From Maritimibacter dapengensis (GTDB taxonomy: Bacteria; Pseudomonadota; Alphaproteobacteria; Rhodobacterales; Rhodobacteraceae): a stretch of DNA of 43,176 nt. The notes below the pieces were generated by a model. That model was not told the origin of the DNA, made no database searches, and saw nothing but the letters and a program-made list of their open reading frames with translations. The stretch spans positions 1 to 43,176 of the forward strand of contig NZ_JAHUZE010000008.1 of assembly GCF_019218265.1 (NCBI RefSeq), given 5' to 3'. The position numbers were made by a program, and so were the translations under genes. Shown piece by piece: positions 22,700-31,470 of this stretch. Numbering within the stretch: position 1 is the first letter of the stretch; every line of letters begins with the position of its first letter.

Positions 22700-23038
22700 T
22701 CACGCGGCGTCTTTGGGGCCCCAGGGGATGACGGCCTGCAGGGACAGATCGTCCTGGTTCGCGGCCTTGCCGAGGTTGGCGTTGAAGCCGTGGTCGCGGA
22801 TGGTCAGCGTGTAGTAGTCGGCGCCGGTCTCCTTGCTCTGCTTTTTCCAGATACCGCCGCACTCGACCAGCTTGCCGCGCGGGGAACGGCCGAGGACGCG
22901 GTGCGTGGGGGCCATCGGGTTCGCGCTCGCGACGGGTTCGACCGTGATGTCGAGGTCGAAGGTCAGGGTCGAGATGGAGCCGACGCCCTTGGCGGTTTCG
23001 ATGTCGGCGCTGGTGAATTTGATGCAGTTCGTGGTCAT
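22700..23038 (-). CDS. DUF736 family protein
   Basis: 112 residues from the ATG at 23038, with AAGGAG nine bases upstream. Family pattern: short N-terminal CIKFTSADIETAKGVGSISTL (elsewhere often a SSGTI.TL segment), SANPMAPTHRVLGRSPRGKLVECGGIWKK, and a C-terminal strand-rich part ending SLQAVIPWGPKD. DUF736 proteins are small single-domain proteins typical of alphaproteobacterial plasmids and ICEs, near replication and ParB-like genes, as here. The biochemical function is unknown. Confidence 0.85.
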   Translation of the reverse strand: MTTNCIKFTSADIETAKGVGSISTLTFDLDITVEPVASANPMAPTHRVLGRSPRGKLVECGGIWKKQSKETGADYYTLTIRDHGFNANLGKAANQDDLSLQAVIPWGPKDAA

Positions 23039-23600
23039 TGCTCTTCTCCTTGTTTGCGTTGCAATGATGGTCACTTTGCAGCTGGCCAAGGCCCGGCCAC
23101 ACCGAAGGCGAAGCGTGAGCTGGAGAGGGGCAGGCGCCGGTCTTTTTGCTGCGCGAGGAAAGACCCGCAGGGTCAGGGGAAAAAGATCGGCGACAACCTT
23201 TGTGGACGGGACGACAGCTGCGACCAGCATGTCATGCAACTCAGACATTGGGAGAAGTGCGGTGGCCGCGAAGGAAGGTGGGTGAACTGCCGACAACTAA
23301 GAACGCCGAAACGATCCTTTCACAGTCACACCTGATCTTTCGATACATACCACGACCCGTCGCAACGCAACACCGGCCCGTCTTGAGGTCCTCGGTCGAG
23401 TTACCAATGGCCTAGAGCAGAAAGTGATCTCACAGGCTGGAGAAGTTGAAATGCCCAGGCGAGGACGCGCACATCTTTTCCCGACAGCTTCAATCCCGGC
23501 CGCGTTGCGAACTTCGAAGATGTCCCGTATGGCAGCGCAAAACTGAGCAAACGACGTGTGCGACTCGGAAGATCAGGCAAACGCCCGAGCCCGCTCCAAT
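23039..23600. other. 560-bp intergenic region with little visible content
   Basis: Contains the ribosome site of DUF736 and, on the minus strand, a small GACCCtgcGGGTC-TTTCC hairpin near 23160-23180 that might be a leader like those seen before other plasmid genes. The remaining open frames lack ribosome sites and family resemblance and look like shadows. Confidence 0.35.
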
Positions 23601-23616
23601 CCCGACACGTGTCGGG
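23601..23616. promoter_or_regulatory. Perfect 16-bp palindrome abutting a start codon
   Basis: CCCGACACGTGTCGGG is fully self-complementary, and its last base is directly followed by the ATG at 23617. In DNA it would be an ideal dimer-binding operator; in RNA it would hide the start region in an 8-bp hairpin. The motif was not noticed elsewhere in the window. Confidence 0.6.
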
Positions 23617-23973
23617 ATGAGTGAAGAGGATAAGCAGTTGGACGGCGCAACACAGAATGTGGTCACCGAGGATGGCCTGCGCGATCTGCTCTCAGATGGC
23701 TACCTCATCGAGGTGATCTGCAACCAGACTGCCGAGAAGCGCCATAACAGTTGGTATGGCGCGTGGATCGTGCACGCGGTGACGAAGGACGGCCAGGACG
23801 CGAAGATGCTTGTCACGAGCCGCAGCGTCTTCAAATTGCGCGAGTTCAAGACGATCGTCGGATTGGTCAGTTTCCTGGCCGAAATGGGGCGCCTTTCGGC
23901 GAACATCCCGCTGATCCCGGGACGACGTGAGCGTCACGAGGCTTTTGGAAGTCCCGCGACAGCGACAAACTAG
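23617..23973 (+). CDS. Small hypothetical protein behind a palindrome
   Basis: 118 residues, family not recognised. The frame is open from 23446, but the ATG at 23617 (MSEEDKQLDG) precedes the first protein-like sequence. The N-terminus is acidic, the middle is strand-rich (GYLIEVICN, SWYGAWIVHAV, AKMLVTSRSVFKLREFKTIVGLVSFLAEMG) and the tail is basic. No signal peptide. It is the only plus-strand gene between repA and the RHE_PE00001-like gene. Translation must cope with a palindrome directly in front of the ATG and no clear ribosome site, so initiation may be regulated. Confidence 0.55.
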   Translation: MSEEDKQLDGATQNVVTEDGLRDLLSDGYLIEVICNQTAEKRHNSWYGAWIVHAVTKDGQDAKMLVTSRSVFKLREFKTIVGLVSFLAEMGRLSANIPLIPGRRERHEAFGSPATATN

Positions 23974-24094
23974 AAATACTCATCCACACACTCAGCAGTC
24001 TGACAGACCAAATCCTGCAATACTGCGCACCTCCGCGAACTCAAAGTGCGAACCGCACTGGGCGCTCTGACTGATGTCATTGTAGAACCGGGGC

Positions 24095-25006
24095 CTAAGC
24101 CCCGATCCTCTTGATGCGGATCCCGAGCTTGCGGGCCTTGTCGACGATGTTCTCTGTGATACCCGAACCTGGGGTGGCGATCAGCCCTTGGGGCATGGTC
24201 TCCAGCATCTTGTCATTGCGCTTGAAGGGGGCGGCCTTCCCGTGGCTCTTCCAGTCGGGCCTGAAGACCACCTGGGTGACACCTCGGGTATCTGCCCAGC
24301 GGGCCGCGATCATCTCGGCGCCTTTGGGCGTGCCACCGTGCAAGAGCACCATGTCGGGGTATTTCGCAAGGGTGGCATCGAGGACGGACCAGATCAGGTC
24401 GTAGGCCTGATAGTCGCCGCCCGAAAAAGCGATCCGTGTGCCTTCGGGGCAGTGCACCTCGGTCTCCTTGCGGCGCTTGGCCGAGAGATAGGCCCGACTG
24501 TCCACCACGGCGGAGATCAGACCCCGATGCGAGACCTTGGATCCGGTGCGGGGCAGCCAGGGCGAACCGGTGGCGGCCGAGAAATGGTCCACGGCCAGAT
24601 CGCGCATCTGCTCGAAAGCGTCGCGATGGTCCCAGAGCTTCAGCCCGATCATCTGGAGGCGTTCCAGCTCGACCGAGGCGACCTCAGAGCCGTCCTGGAT
24701 CGCGAGGCTTTCCCGGACCTCGAATTCGTTGTCGTCGAGAAGCTTCTGGATATGGGTCAGCCGGCGATGGAAGATCGAGGTGAGGGACCAGAGCATCTCT
24801 TCAATATTGTCCTCCAACTGGCTGCCGGTGAGGAGGCCGATGGTGGTCTCAAAGAGGGTCGCCATGGCGAGTTCGACCTCGTCGGGTTGGGGCAGGGGGC
24901 GATGATCGGTCTCGCCGGGTCCCGGTGTTGCGCCGTGAAGTGCGAGGTGGTCGAGGATGGCGGAGGTCACGCCGGTCTCCTCTTGGATGTCTGTCTGATG
25001 GGGCAT
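24095..25006 (-). CDS. DUF2493 / YspA-like SLOG-family protein
   Basis: 303 residues from the ATG at 25006 with AGAGGAA upstream. The C-terminal ~120 residues form the SLOG (YspA, cpYpsA-related) domain: RIAFSGGDYQAYDLIWSVLD, VLLHGGTPKGAEMIAARWA, VFRPDWKSHGKAAPFKRNDKML and IATPGSGITENIVDKA. Such domains bind nucleotides or ligands derived from them. The N-terminal ~170 residues are helical and unassigned. It is the last gene of the long minus-strand plasmid block. Some SLOG families sense nucleotide signals in defence; a role here is not shown. Confidence 0.85.
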   Translation of the reverse strand: MPHQTDIQEETGVTSAILDHLALHGATPGPGETDHRPLPQPDEVELAMATLFETTIGLLTGSQLEDNIEEMLWSLTSIFHRRLTHIQKLLDDNEFEVRESLAIQDGSEVASVELERLQMIGLKLWDHRDAFEQMRDLAVDHFSAATGSPWLPRTGSKVSHRGLISAVVDSRAYLSAKRRKETEVHCPEGTRIAFSGGDYQAYDLIWSVLDATLAKYPDMVLLHGGTPKGAEMIAARWADTRGVTQVVFRPDWKSHGKAAPFKRNDKMLETMPQGLIATPGSGITENIVDKARKLGIRIKRIGA

Positions 25007-25117
25007 TGTCTGGTTCCTCTGTTTGATCTGACCCGATTTGGATGGGGCGATGTCAGGACCGGCGGCGACCGGGCCGCATCCGTCAGGATCGGAGCGAAGC
25101 GGAGAATGTGACCCGGA

Positions 25118-25170
25118 CCGGAAAATTGGTCCCGCGAGGAATGCCCTGAAAGGGGAGGGGAATTTTCCGG
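25118..25170. repeat. 10-bp inverted repeat in intergenic region
   Basis: CCGGAAAATT (25118-25127) and AATTTTCCGG (25161-25170) are perfect inverted copies separated by 33 bp that contain GGTCCCGCGAGG and GGGGAGGGG. The surrounding ~300-bp gap (25007-25305) between DUF2493 and toprim genes holds no other gene. It could be a transcript hairpin or a protein-binding site. Confidence 0.4.
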
Positions 25171-25305
25171 GTAGCGGGCGCATTGCTGCCCGGGCGAGGG
25201 GCACTCAGCCCCGACCCGCTGGTCCATCGCTCCCCTTGTCCAAACGGGATCAGATCGAACCGGCGGAACCTTTGCCCTGTCGGACATCAATGGGTAGGCA
25301 GGCGG

Positions 25306-26352
25306 TCATCCGCCCCCAATCTCCAGACCTTGCGCTTTCATGGCCTCTAAAAGGGACCGGCGCAGCGCATCCTTGCCAAGTGCCCGCAGATCGTCGTTGA
25401 AATCGCCCATTGCCGGCACGAGATCACCACAGGCAATTCCTCGCGATTCCAGTTGGTTACGCAATCTCTTTGATGCATTGCGTCCTGCTTCATCATTGTC
25501 CCGCGCGATCCAGATACGCTTGATCCCCGGCGGCGGGATGAAGAGGCCGAGATGGGTGGCGGTGAGACAAGACGCGAGGTCGAACTCAAGCAGAGCCGTG
25601 CCAACCGAAAGGGTGTTCTCGAGACCTTCGCCGACGATGAGATCAGTGCGCCCGGTGCCAGACCAGAAGCGGATGGCATGGCCATGAAGCTGCCCAAGGA
25701 TCCGCTTCGGGTTCTCGATCGCGGCCAGACCGCCGGTGGAGGGGTCGAGATAGGTGCGCGCGCAGCCAGTGATCTGGCCCCGATTGTCCGTGATCTTCGC
25801 CAGCAGGGCAGGGGCTCTGTGCGGCGGATCAGGCCCGTCCTCGCCGTGGCGCAGGAAGACCTGCGGGTGATAGCGGAGCGCTGGACCGAAGCGCGAGATC
25901 CCGCGCCCCTGCAAATAGGTGGCCGCCAGAGTGCCGAGGACCGGCTTGCCTGCGGCAAAGAGCTTCCGCGCCCGCGCGATGCGTTTGCTGGAGGCTGCAT
26001 CCGGGCGCTCAGCCTTTCGGGTTTCACGAGGTACGGCAGCGCAGGGGGCCTCGCCGAGAAAGGACTGCGCCTCCCTCAGCGTTTCCTTGAGCGTGACCGA
26101 ACCAAGCCGTTCCTGCAGCAGGTCTATCAGATCGCCATATTGCCCCGTCGCAAAGTCGGCCCAGGATCCGGCCTTGCGCCCACCTTGAGCTTGCAGCCGG
26201 ATGGCGAGGCTTTGACCTTTGGCCCCCGAGGTATCGCCAACCTGCCAATAGTTGCCCTGCTTGCGCCCCTCGGGGAAATACTGGCGGCAGAAGCTCTCGG
26301 CCCGATCTGCCAGATCGGCCGAGAGGTCTGCGATGCTGCGCCGCGCGTTCAT
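25306..26352 (-). CDS. Toprim-domain protein (plasmid primase-like)
   Basis: 348 residues. The Toprim signature is visible: DLIVGEGLENTLS (conserved Glu) and RIWIARDNDEAGRNASKRLRNQLESRG (DxD-type motif with a following basic helix). The N-terminal half has GNYWQVGDTSGAKGQSLAIRLQ, AGSWADFATGQYGDLIDLL and ATYLQGRGIS, as in DUF7146-toprim proteins of plasmids. The ATG overlaps the stop of the Sno-type gene by 4 bp, so the two are coupled. No zinc finger is apparent, so it may synthesise or process primers only with a partner. Confidence 0.88.
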   Translation of the reverse strand: MNARRSIADLSADLADRAESFCRQYFPEGRKQGNYWQVGDTSGAKGQSLAIRLQAQGGRKAGSWADFATGQYGDLIDLLQERLGSVTLKETLREAQSFLGEAPCAAVPRETRKAERPDAASSKRIARARKLFAAGKPVLGTLAATYLQGRGISRFGPALRYHPQVFLRHGEDGPDPPHRAPALLAKITDNRGQITGCARTYLDPSTGGLAAIENPKRILGQLHGHAIRFWSGTGRTDLIVGEGLENTLSVGTALLEFDLASCLTATHLGLFIPPPGIKRIWIARDNDEAGRNASKRLRNQLESRGIACGDLVPAMGDFNDDLRALGKDALRRSLLEAMKAQGLEIGGG

Positions 26353-29300
26353 GCGGCGGCATTCGCAGCGTTTGCGCCAACCGGATGCTCGCCGAGCACG
26401 CGCGCCAGCACGTCAATGCCGTCCACCGGGATGAACACCCGCGTCTTCCACTGGATCACCTCGGTGAAGCAGCCCAAAGCCTTCAAACCGGGCAGGGCCG
26501 CACCGGACGCGCCGATCAGCTCACATCTCGGCTGCCCCATCACGAGCGACCGGCGCAACTGGTAACCGCCGAGCAAGCTGAGGGTCGTCTTTGCGTCCAT
26601 CACCGCGCCGAACACCTCCTGCGGTGCCATCTCGATCTGACAATCGAGACCGAGGCGCGCGTAGACATTGAGAAGCTGATCCTGGCTGACCAGACGGCCG
26701 ATGGCGCGTTCCCCATCCTCGGTCTGCAGGCGATAGATGCGCATGTTGTCAGCGGGCAGCCGATCCCAGATCGGCAGGAGCAGCCCGCAGATCAGCGTGA
26801 TCTTCGAGGTGGTGAACTCCGGCACGGCGGCGACTTCGGTCTGCCAGAGATGTTCGAACATCGAGTCATCAATCTCCTCCCAATGCGAGGTCGAAAATTC
26901 GCTGGCCGCGAGGATCTCGGTTCCCATGGGCCGCAGCAGTTTCACCCGCAGGATCGGCACACCGTCTTCGTCCATGAAGGCGGGCGCCTTCACCATCAGC
27001 GCCGCGCGTTTGGAGGTCGTGTTCCAGCAGAGCGTCGCGCCCTCTGTGTTTGCGCAGATCGATTTGACCCGGGGCAGGGCGAGAGGATCGTTGCGGTCTG
27101 TGCGCTCCACGGTCAGCGCAGTGGCCGTCGCCCCCGTCGCCTCATGCTCGAAGATGACCTTGCGATCGACGATCTCGAACTTCTCCGCGCGCAGGGTCTC
27201 GAGGCCGACATCCAGCGTGCCCGCCTGCCGCGCGTCTTCGATGATCGCCGAGAGGAACCCGCCGAAGGCCTCGAAAATTGCGTCTTGCACGTCAATCCTC
27301 AGAGCAAGGCAGCGGTTCAGGAACTGCTGGATCGGCGGCAGGGTTTCCTTCATCGTGCCGTCCGCGTCATCGAGCGTCAGCCCGGTCATCTCCTGGAATT
27401 TGGCGTAGGAGCAGGCGTCAATCTTGCCCGCGCGCAGCTTGTAGAAGAACTGGCGCCGCGCCGCGCGTGCGTAAGGGCTTTCGAGGTTGTCCTCGGCGCG
27501 AAACATGTTCTGACCGCCGGTCTCGCGTTGCCCCTTGGTGATCGCCCCGAGCGTGTCGAGGCGGCGCGCGATGGTGGAGAGGAACCGCTTCTCGCCTTTC
27601 ACATTGGTGGCCACCGGCCGGAACAGCGGCGGCTGCACCTGATTGGTGCGATTGGTGCGCCCGAGCCCCTGGATGGCATTGTCGGCCTTCCAACCGGGCT
27701 CGAGCAGGTAATGCACCCGGAGGCGCTGGTTCTTTGCCCCAAGGTCGGCGTGATAGCTGCGCCCGGTGCCACCTGCATCTGAGAAGATCAGGATGCGTTT
27801 GGCGTCATCCATAAAGGCCTGAGTCTCGCCGAGGTTGGAGGAGGCGGGGCGGTTCTCGACCTTGAGCCGCCCTTCGCGCGTTTTCACGATGCGCCGCTTG
27901 CGCCCCGTGACCTCGGCCACCGCATCGCCGCCAAAATGCCAGAGGATCTGGTCGAGCGCGCCCTGCACCGGGGCGAGGGCACCCAAGTGCTCGATCAGAT
28001 CGTCCCGCCGCCGCTCCGCTTCGCGGCAGATGATGGGATTGCCGTCAGCATCGAGGGCGGGGCGCGACCGCAGATCGCCGTTCTCGTCGGTGTAGGGCTC
28101 GAAAAGCTGCGTCGGGAAGCTGTGCATCAGGTAGTCCATGATGTTTTCACGCGGTGTAAAATCGACCTGCAGATCGTCCCAGTCCGAGGCCGGAATCTCC
28201 TCGAGACGGCGTTCCATCACCGCTTCGCTGGTCGAGACGACCTGAATCACTGCAGAATGCCCCGCCGCCAGATCCGCCTCGATCGCGCGGATAAGCGAGG
28301 GGCATTTCATGGCGGTGATGAGATGGTTGAAGAAGCGCTGTTTGTTGCTCTCGAAGGCCGAACGCGCGGCGGATTTTGCCTGGGCGTTCAGCGTGCCGGT
28401 CTCGGAGGAGATGCCAGACGCCTGAAGCGCGGCCTCAAGATTGGTGTGGATGATCTGGTAGGCATCGGCATAGCTGTCGTAGATCGCGATCTGAGGGGGC
28501 GTCAGGTCGTGCACCAGCATCTCGTATTCGACCCCGGCGTAGGAGAGCGAGCGTGCCAGATATAGCCCGAGCGCCTTCAGGTCGCGCGAGATCATCTCCA
28601 TGGCGGCAATACCCCCGGCCTCCATCGCGGCGACAAACTCTGCACGTGTCACGAAGGGGAAATCGCCAGTGCCCCAGAGCCCGAGGCGGGAGGCATAGGC
28701 GAGATTGCCGACGACCGTGGCCCCGGTGGCCGAGACATAGAGGACGCGTGCATCAGGCACAGCGTTTTGCAGTGCGAGGCCAGCGAGGCCCTGCTGTGAG
28801 GCCTTCTTGTCGCCGCGGTCGGACTTTTCGCCAGCAGCATTGGCCATGGCGTGGCTTTCATCAAAAGCGATGACCCCGTCGAACCCTGCGCCGAGCCAGG
28901 ACGTCACCTGGTCGAGACGGGAGGCTTTGCCTTCCCGCTCGGCGGAGCGCAGCGTGGCGTAGGTGACGAAGAGGATGCCTTCGGGCAGGCGGATGTCGCT
29001 CCCTTGGCGGAATTTCGAGAGCGGCACGATATCGCTTTCACGCCCCCCGAGGGCCATCCAGTCGCGCCGCGCATCTTCGATGAGCTTGTCGCTCTTCGAG
29101 ACCCAAACGGCCCGGCGGCGCCCTTTGAGCCAGTTGTCGAGAATGATGCCCGCCACCTGCCGCCCCTTGCCGCAGCCGGTGCCATCGCCCAGGAACCAGC
29201 CCTTGCGCAGACGGAAGGCACCTTCGTCACCCTCCGCCGCGGCCATAAGCTGACCCTCGATCTCCCCGCGCTTGAACCAGCCTTTCAGGTGCGCCTCGTG

Positions 29301-30746
29301 TGCATTGCCCGCGTAGATCACGCTTTCGAGCTGCGGAGCGGAGAGGAGGCCGTCAGCGACAAGGGACTTCGGCAAGACTGGGCGATAGGTCGGCACGGGC
29401 GGCGGGACAGACGCCATGGCTGCGGATTGGACAAGTGCTGTCGGGTGCTCCGCTGCGCCGCCGATCCGCATCGCCTGAAGATTATAGGTCTCGTAAACCG
29501 TGTCCTGCAGCGCGACGCCCGGTACGCTCCAGGCTTTCGGCAGGTAGTCGAGCGGGGCCGTCACGACATCATCAAAGGGATGCCGGGCGCGCTCCTCGGC
29601 GCGGGCGCGGGTTTCCTTGCGGGCGGCGTTACGCAGAGCGTACAGGTTGGTGCGGGACTGGCGGTTCGGCACAGACAATGCCGCGCTGGTAGGGCAGGGC
29701 GGGGGGTTGCGGCGCGCGGGACAATGGGTGAGCACTGCGGAGAGAAGATCGCCCGTGGTTGCGCAGATGGGATGATAGACGGCCTCGATTTCGACAGGTG
29801 CGGTCTCGCGTTCGCCCGCCGCGCGCTTGTCGATTACCGTCAGCCGCGTGTCGATCGTGGTCCCATGCCGCGCGAAGACCTTGCCGTCGATCGCGGCGGA
29901 AAACACCACGTCTGCGCTCTGGCCTATGCGTTGAAACGTCGGCTGGAAACTCTTGGTGGAGGGCCGAAAGCTCTCGCCCGTGATGATGACAAGCCGCCCA
30001 CCCGGAGCAAGACGTGCCAGCGCGGACAGAACATGCTGACTGGTCGCCTGCCGAAACCGACCTTCGACATGGTTCGCAGCCGAAAACGGCGGGTTCATCA
30101 CGATGACCGAGGGCGTGATTGCGCGGTCGAGACGGTCGTCGATCGAGGCGGCATCGTGATCCGAGACAACAGCATCCGGAAACAATTGTTCCAGCAAGGC
30201 ACGGCGCGTTTCCGCAAGCTCATTGAGAACAAGCCGCGCGCCTGCAGTCCGGGCGAAGATCGCCAGCATGCCGGTGCCAGCGGATGGCTCGAGCACCAGG
30301 TCGCCCTCGCGAAACCCCGCCGCCTGCGCGACAATCGCCGCAAGGGGCAGGGGGGTCGAAAATTGTTGCAGGCGGACGCTATCTTCAGAACGCCGTGTGT
30401 GCGAGGGCGCCAGACTGGCCAGCCGCTCGATCATGGTGAGGAAGGCCTGCGGCGAGGCCGCCTGGCGCTGCATCAGCGCGCCATAGCGCGCGAGCATCAG
30501 GATTTGCGCAACCTCGACGGCCTCGTAGGCGTCCTTCCAAACCCAGGCGCCGCTCGTGTCGCTGGCACCGAAGGCCTCCTCCATCACGGCGCGAACAGCG
30601 GCGGCGTCAATGGGTTTGCCAGCCTCGAACAAAGGGACGAGGGCATTTGCAGCCTGCATCAGGTTTTGAGCAACGCCTGCAGCCTCGGGCAGGGCAGGGG
30701 CCTCTGAAAGACATGCAAGCGGGACGGAATGGGGGTGAGCGTTCAT
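26349..30746 (-). CDS. Strawberry-notch-type helicase fused to an N-terminal methyltransferase domain
   Basis: 1465 residues from the ATG at 30746 (GGAG upstream). Residues ~120-330 form an N6-adenine methyltransferase-like domain with EPSAGTG (153-159) and NPPF (218-221). A linker is followed by a superfamily 2 helicase core: GDGTGCGKGRQ (520-530, Walker A variant), VTYATLR, FDESH (628-632), VSATGATV, and the late motif GLGRTNRTNQ. The C-terminal ~350 residues match the Sno C-terminal domain (ETLPPIQQFLNRCLALR, VERTDRNDP). Such fusions are common on alphaproteobacterial plasmids and phages. A role in modifying or remodelling incoming DNA is usually proposed but not demonstrated. It is coupled to the toprim gene downstream, and a truncated paralogue is at 26-1504. 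Confidence 0.92.
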   Translation of the reverse strand: MNAHPHSVPLACLSEAPALPEAAGVAQNLMQAANALVPLFEAGKPIDAAAVRAVMEEAFGASDTSGAWVWKDAYEAVEVAQILMLARYGALMQRQAASPQAFLTMIERLASLAPSHTRRSEDSVRLQQFSTPLPLAAIVAQAAGFREGDLVLEPSAGTGMLAIFARTAGARLVLNELAETRRALLEQLFPDAVVSDHDAASIDDRLDRAITPSVIVMNPPFSAANHVEGRFRQATSQHVLSALARLAPGGRLVIITGESFRPSTKSFQPTFQRIGQSADVVFSAAIDGKVFARHGTTIDTRLTVIDKRAAGERETAPVEIEAVYHPICATTGDLLSAVLTHCPARRNPPPCPTSAALSVPNRQSRTNLYALRNAARKETRARAEERARHPFDDVVTAPLDYLPKAWSVPGVALQDTVYETYNLQAMRIGGAAEHPTALVQSAAMASVPPPVPTYRPVLPKSLVADGLLSAPQLESVIYAGNAHEAHLKGWFKRGEIEGQLMAAAEGDEGAFRLRKGWFLGDGTGCGKGRQVAGIILDNWLKGRRRAVWVSKSDKLIEDARRDWMALGGRESDIVPLSKFRQGSDIRLPEGILFVTYATLRSAEREGKASRLDQVTSWLGAGFDGVIAFDESHAMANAAGEKSDRGDKKASQQGLAGLALQNAVPDARVLYVSATGATVVGNLAYASRLGLWGTGDFPFVTRAEFVAAMEAGGIAAMEMISRDLKALGLYLARSLSYAGVEYEMLVHDLTPPQIAIYDSYADAYQIIHTNLEAALQASGISSETGTLNAQAKSAARSAFESNKQRFFNHLITAMKCPSLIRAIEADLAAGHSAVIQVVSTSEAVMERRLEEIPASDWDDLQVDFTPRENIMDYLMHSFPTQLFEPYTDENGDLRSRPALDADGNPIICREAERRRDDLIEHLGALAPVQGALDQILWHFGGDAVAEVTGRKRRIVKTREGRLKVENRPASSNLGETQAFMDDAKRILIFSDAGGTGRSYHADLGAKNQRLRVHYLLEPGWKADNAIQGLGRTNRTNQVQPPLFRPVATNVKGEKRFLSTIARRLDTLGAITKGQRETGGQNMFRAEDNLESPYARAARRQFFYKLRAGKIDACSYAKFQEMTGLTLDDADGTMKETLPPIQQFLNRCLALRIDVQDAIFEAFGGFLSAIIEDARQAGTLDVGLETLRAEKFEIVDRKVIFEHEATGATATALTVERTDRNDPLALPRVKSICANTEGATLCWNTTSKRAALMVKAPAFMDEDGVPILRVKLLRPMGTEILAASEFSTSHWEEIDDSMFEHLWQTEVAAVPEFTTSKITLICGLLLPIWDRLPADNMRIYRLQTEDGERAIGRLVSQDQLLNVYARLGLDCQIEMAPQEVFGAVMDAKTTLSLLGGYQLRRSLVMGQPRCELIGASGAALPGLKALGCFTEVIQWKTRVFIPVDGIDVLARVLGEHPVGANAANAAA

Positions 30747-30801
30747 CGGCAATCTCCGGAGTTGAGGGTTGGCCCCAGGCCCCGCGCGCACTCTCGCACC
30801 C

Positions 30802-30820
30802 GGGAGGGGTCACCCCTCCC
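30802..30820. repeat. Near-perfect 19-bp palindrome upstream of the methyltransferase-helicase
   Basis: GGGAGGGGTCACCCCTCCC has two 9-base arms around one central base, between parE and the Sno-type gene. It can form a strong stem in either transcript. It may be a terminator-like or leader structure comparable to those ahead of other genes of the block. Confidence 0.5.
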
Positions 30821-30872
30821 GCCCTGTCTCTCGCTCTTTCATGGCAAAGCCCTGGTGCGAATTTGCCCTGCG

Positions 30873-31172
30873 TCAGGACGGCCGCAGATGGCGAGGCACG
30901 TCCATCGATTGATGCAGGATCCGGATCACAAATATCCTGTCCGGGTCCACCTCATAGAACACGAGGTGCCGGCCCGTGATCAGTTTACGCGCACCCTGCA
31001 GGAGATCGGAGCAGTCCGACCCCATTTGAGGATTGGCGATCAGCCCCTTCAGGGCACGCTCGATGTCGTCGAGATAGCGGTCCGCCTGCGCCGCGCCCCA
31101 CTGTCGGTCTGTCTCGACCCAGATATCGACGAGATCGGATTTAGCCGCTTCAGAGAGATGGATGTCACGCAT
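30873..31172 (-). CDS. parE: ParE-type toxin
   Basis: 99 residues of the RelE/ParE fold: LSEAAKSDLVDIWVETDRQWG, QADRYLDDIERALKGLIANPQMG, GARKLITGRHLVFYEVDPDRIFVIRILHQSMDVPRHL. The ATG at 31172 overlaps the parD reading frame by 8 bp. ParE toxins poison DNA gyrase; with ParD they stabilise plasmids by killing plasmid-free cells. The C-terminal VIRILHQSMD is typical. Confidence 0.93.
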   Translation of the reverse strand: MRDIHLSEAAKSDLVDIWVETDRQWGAAQADRYLDDIERALKGLIANPQMGSDCSDLLQGARKLITGRHLVFYEVDPDRIFVIRILHQSMDVPRHLRPS

Positions 31173-31416
31173 CAGAAGCGCCGGAGCGGCTCCGCGCCTC
31201 GCGCTTGATCGCATCCATATCGAGCGGACCAGCGTCGCCGGATTGCTTGCCCTCCATCAACGCAACGCGAAGCCGCGCCCGCTGACCTTCCTGTTCTTCC
31301 ATCAGGCGCAAGGAGGCGCGGATCAACTCGCTGGTTGACCCGTAGCGCCCTTCCTTCAACATCAGGGCAATGAATTCGTCCCAATGGGGGCCCAGTGTGA
31401 CGCTTGTGCTTGCCAT
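31165..31416 (-). CDS. parD: ParD-type antitoxin
   Basis: 83 residues. The N-terminal ribbon-helix-helix reads TSVTLGPHWDEFIALMLKEGRYGSTSELIRASLRLMEEQE; the acidic/basic tail binds ParE. ATG at 31416 was chosen for CGGAGGTG seven bases upstream. First gene of the parDE operon, driven by a good promoter at 31442-31470; ParD is the expected autorepressor. Confidence 0.93.
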   Translation of the reverse strand: MASTSVTLGPHWDEFIALMLKEGRYGSTSELIRASLRLMEEQEGQRARLRVALMEGKQSGDAGPLDMDAIKREARSRSGASDA

Positions 31417-31441
31417 GTTCACCTCCGAAATACGCATGAAT

Positions 31442-31470
31442 AACATATATGAGTACTTCACGCATTTCAA
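31442..31470 (-). promoter_or_regulatory. parDE promoter
   Basis: On the minus strand TTGAAA (31465-31470) and TATGTT (31442-31447) are 17 bp apart. ATGCGT occurs as a direct repeat flanking the promoter and could be part of the ParD operator. The -35 box overlaps the stop codon of the upstream 215-aa gene. Confidence 0.7.

Noticed and set aside
22569-23102. 177-aa minus-strand frame overlapping DUF736
   Set aside because: Out-of-frame, Arg/His-rich translation; DUF736 in the other frame has a good ribosome site and family match.
28851-30707. 618-aa plus-strand frame opposite the methyltransferase-helicase
   Set aside because: Antisense shadow with low-complexity Arg/Gly-rich sequence; the minus-strand frame has EPSAGTG, NPPF and helicase motifs.
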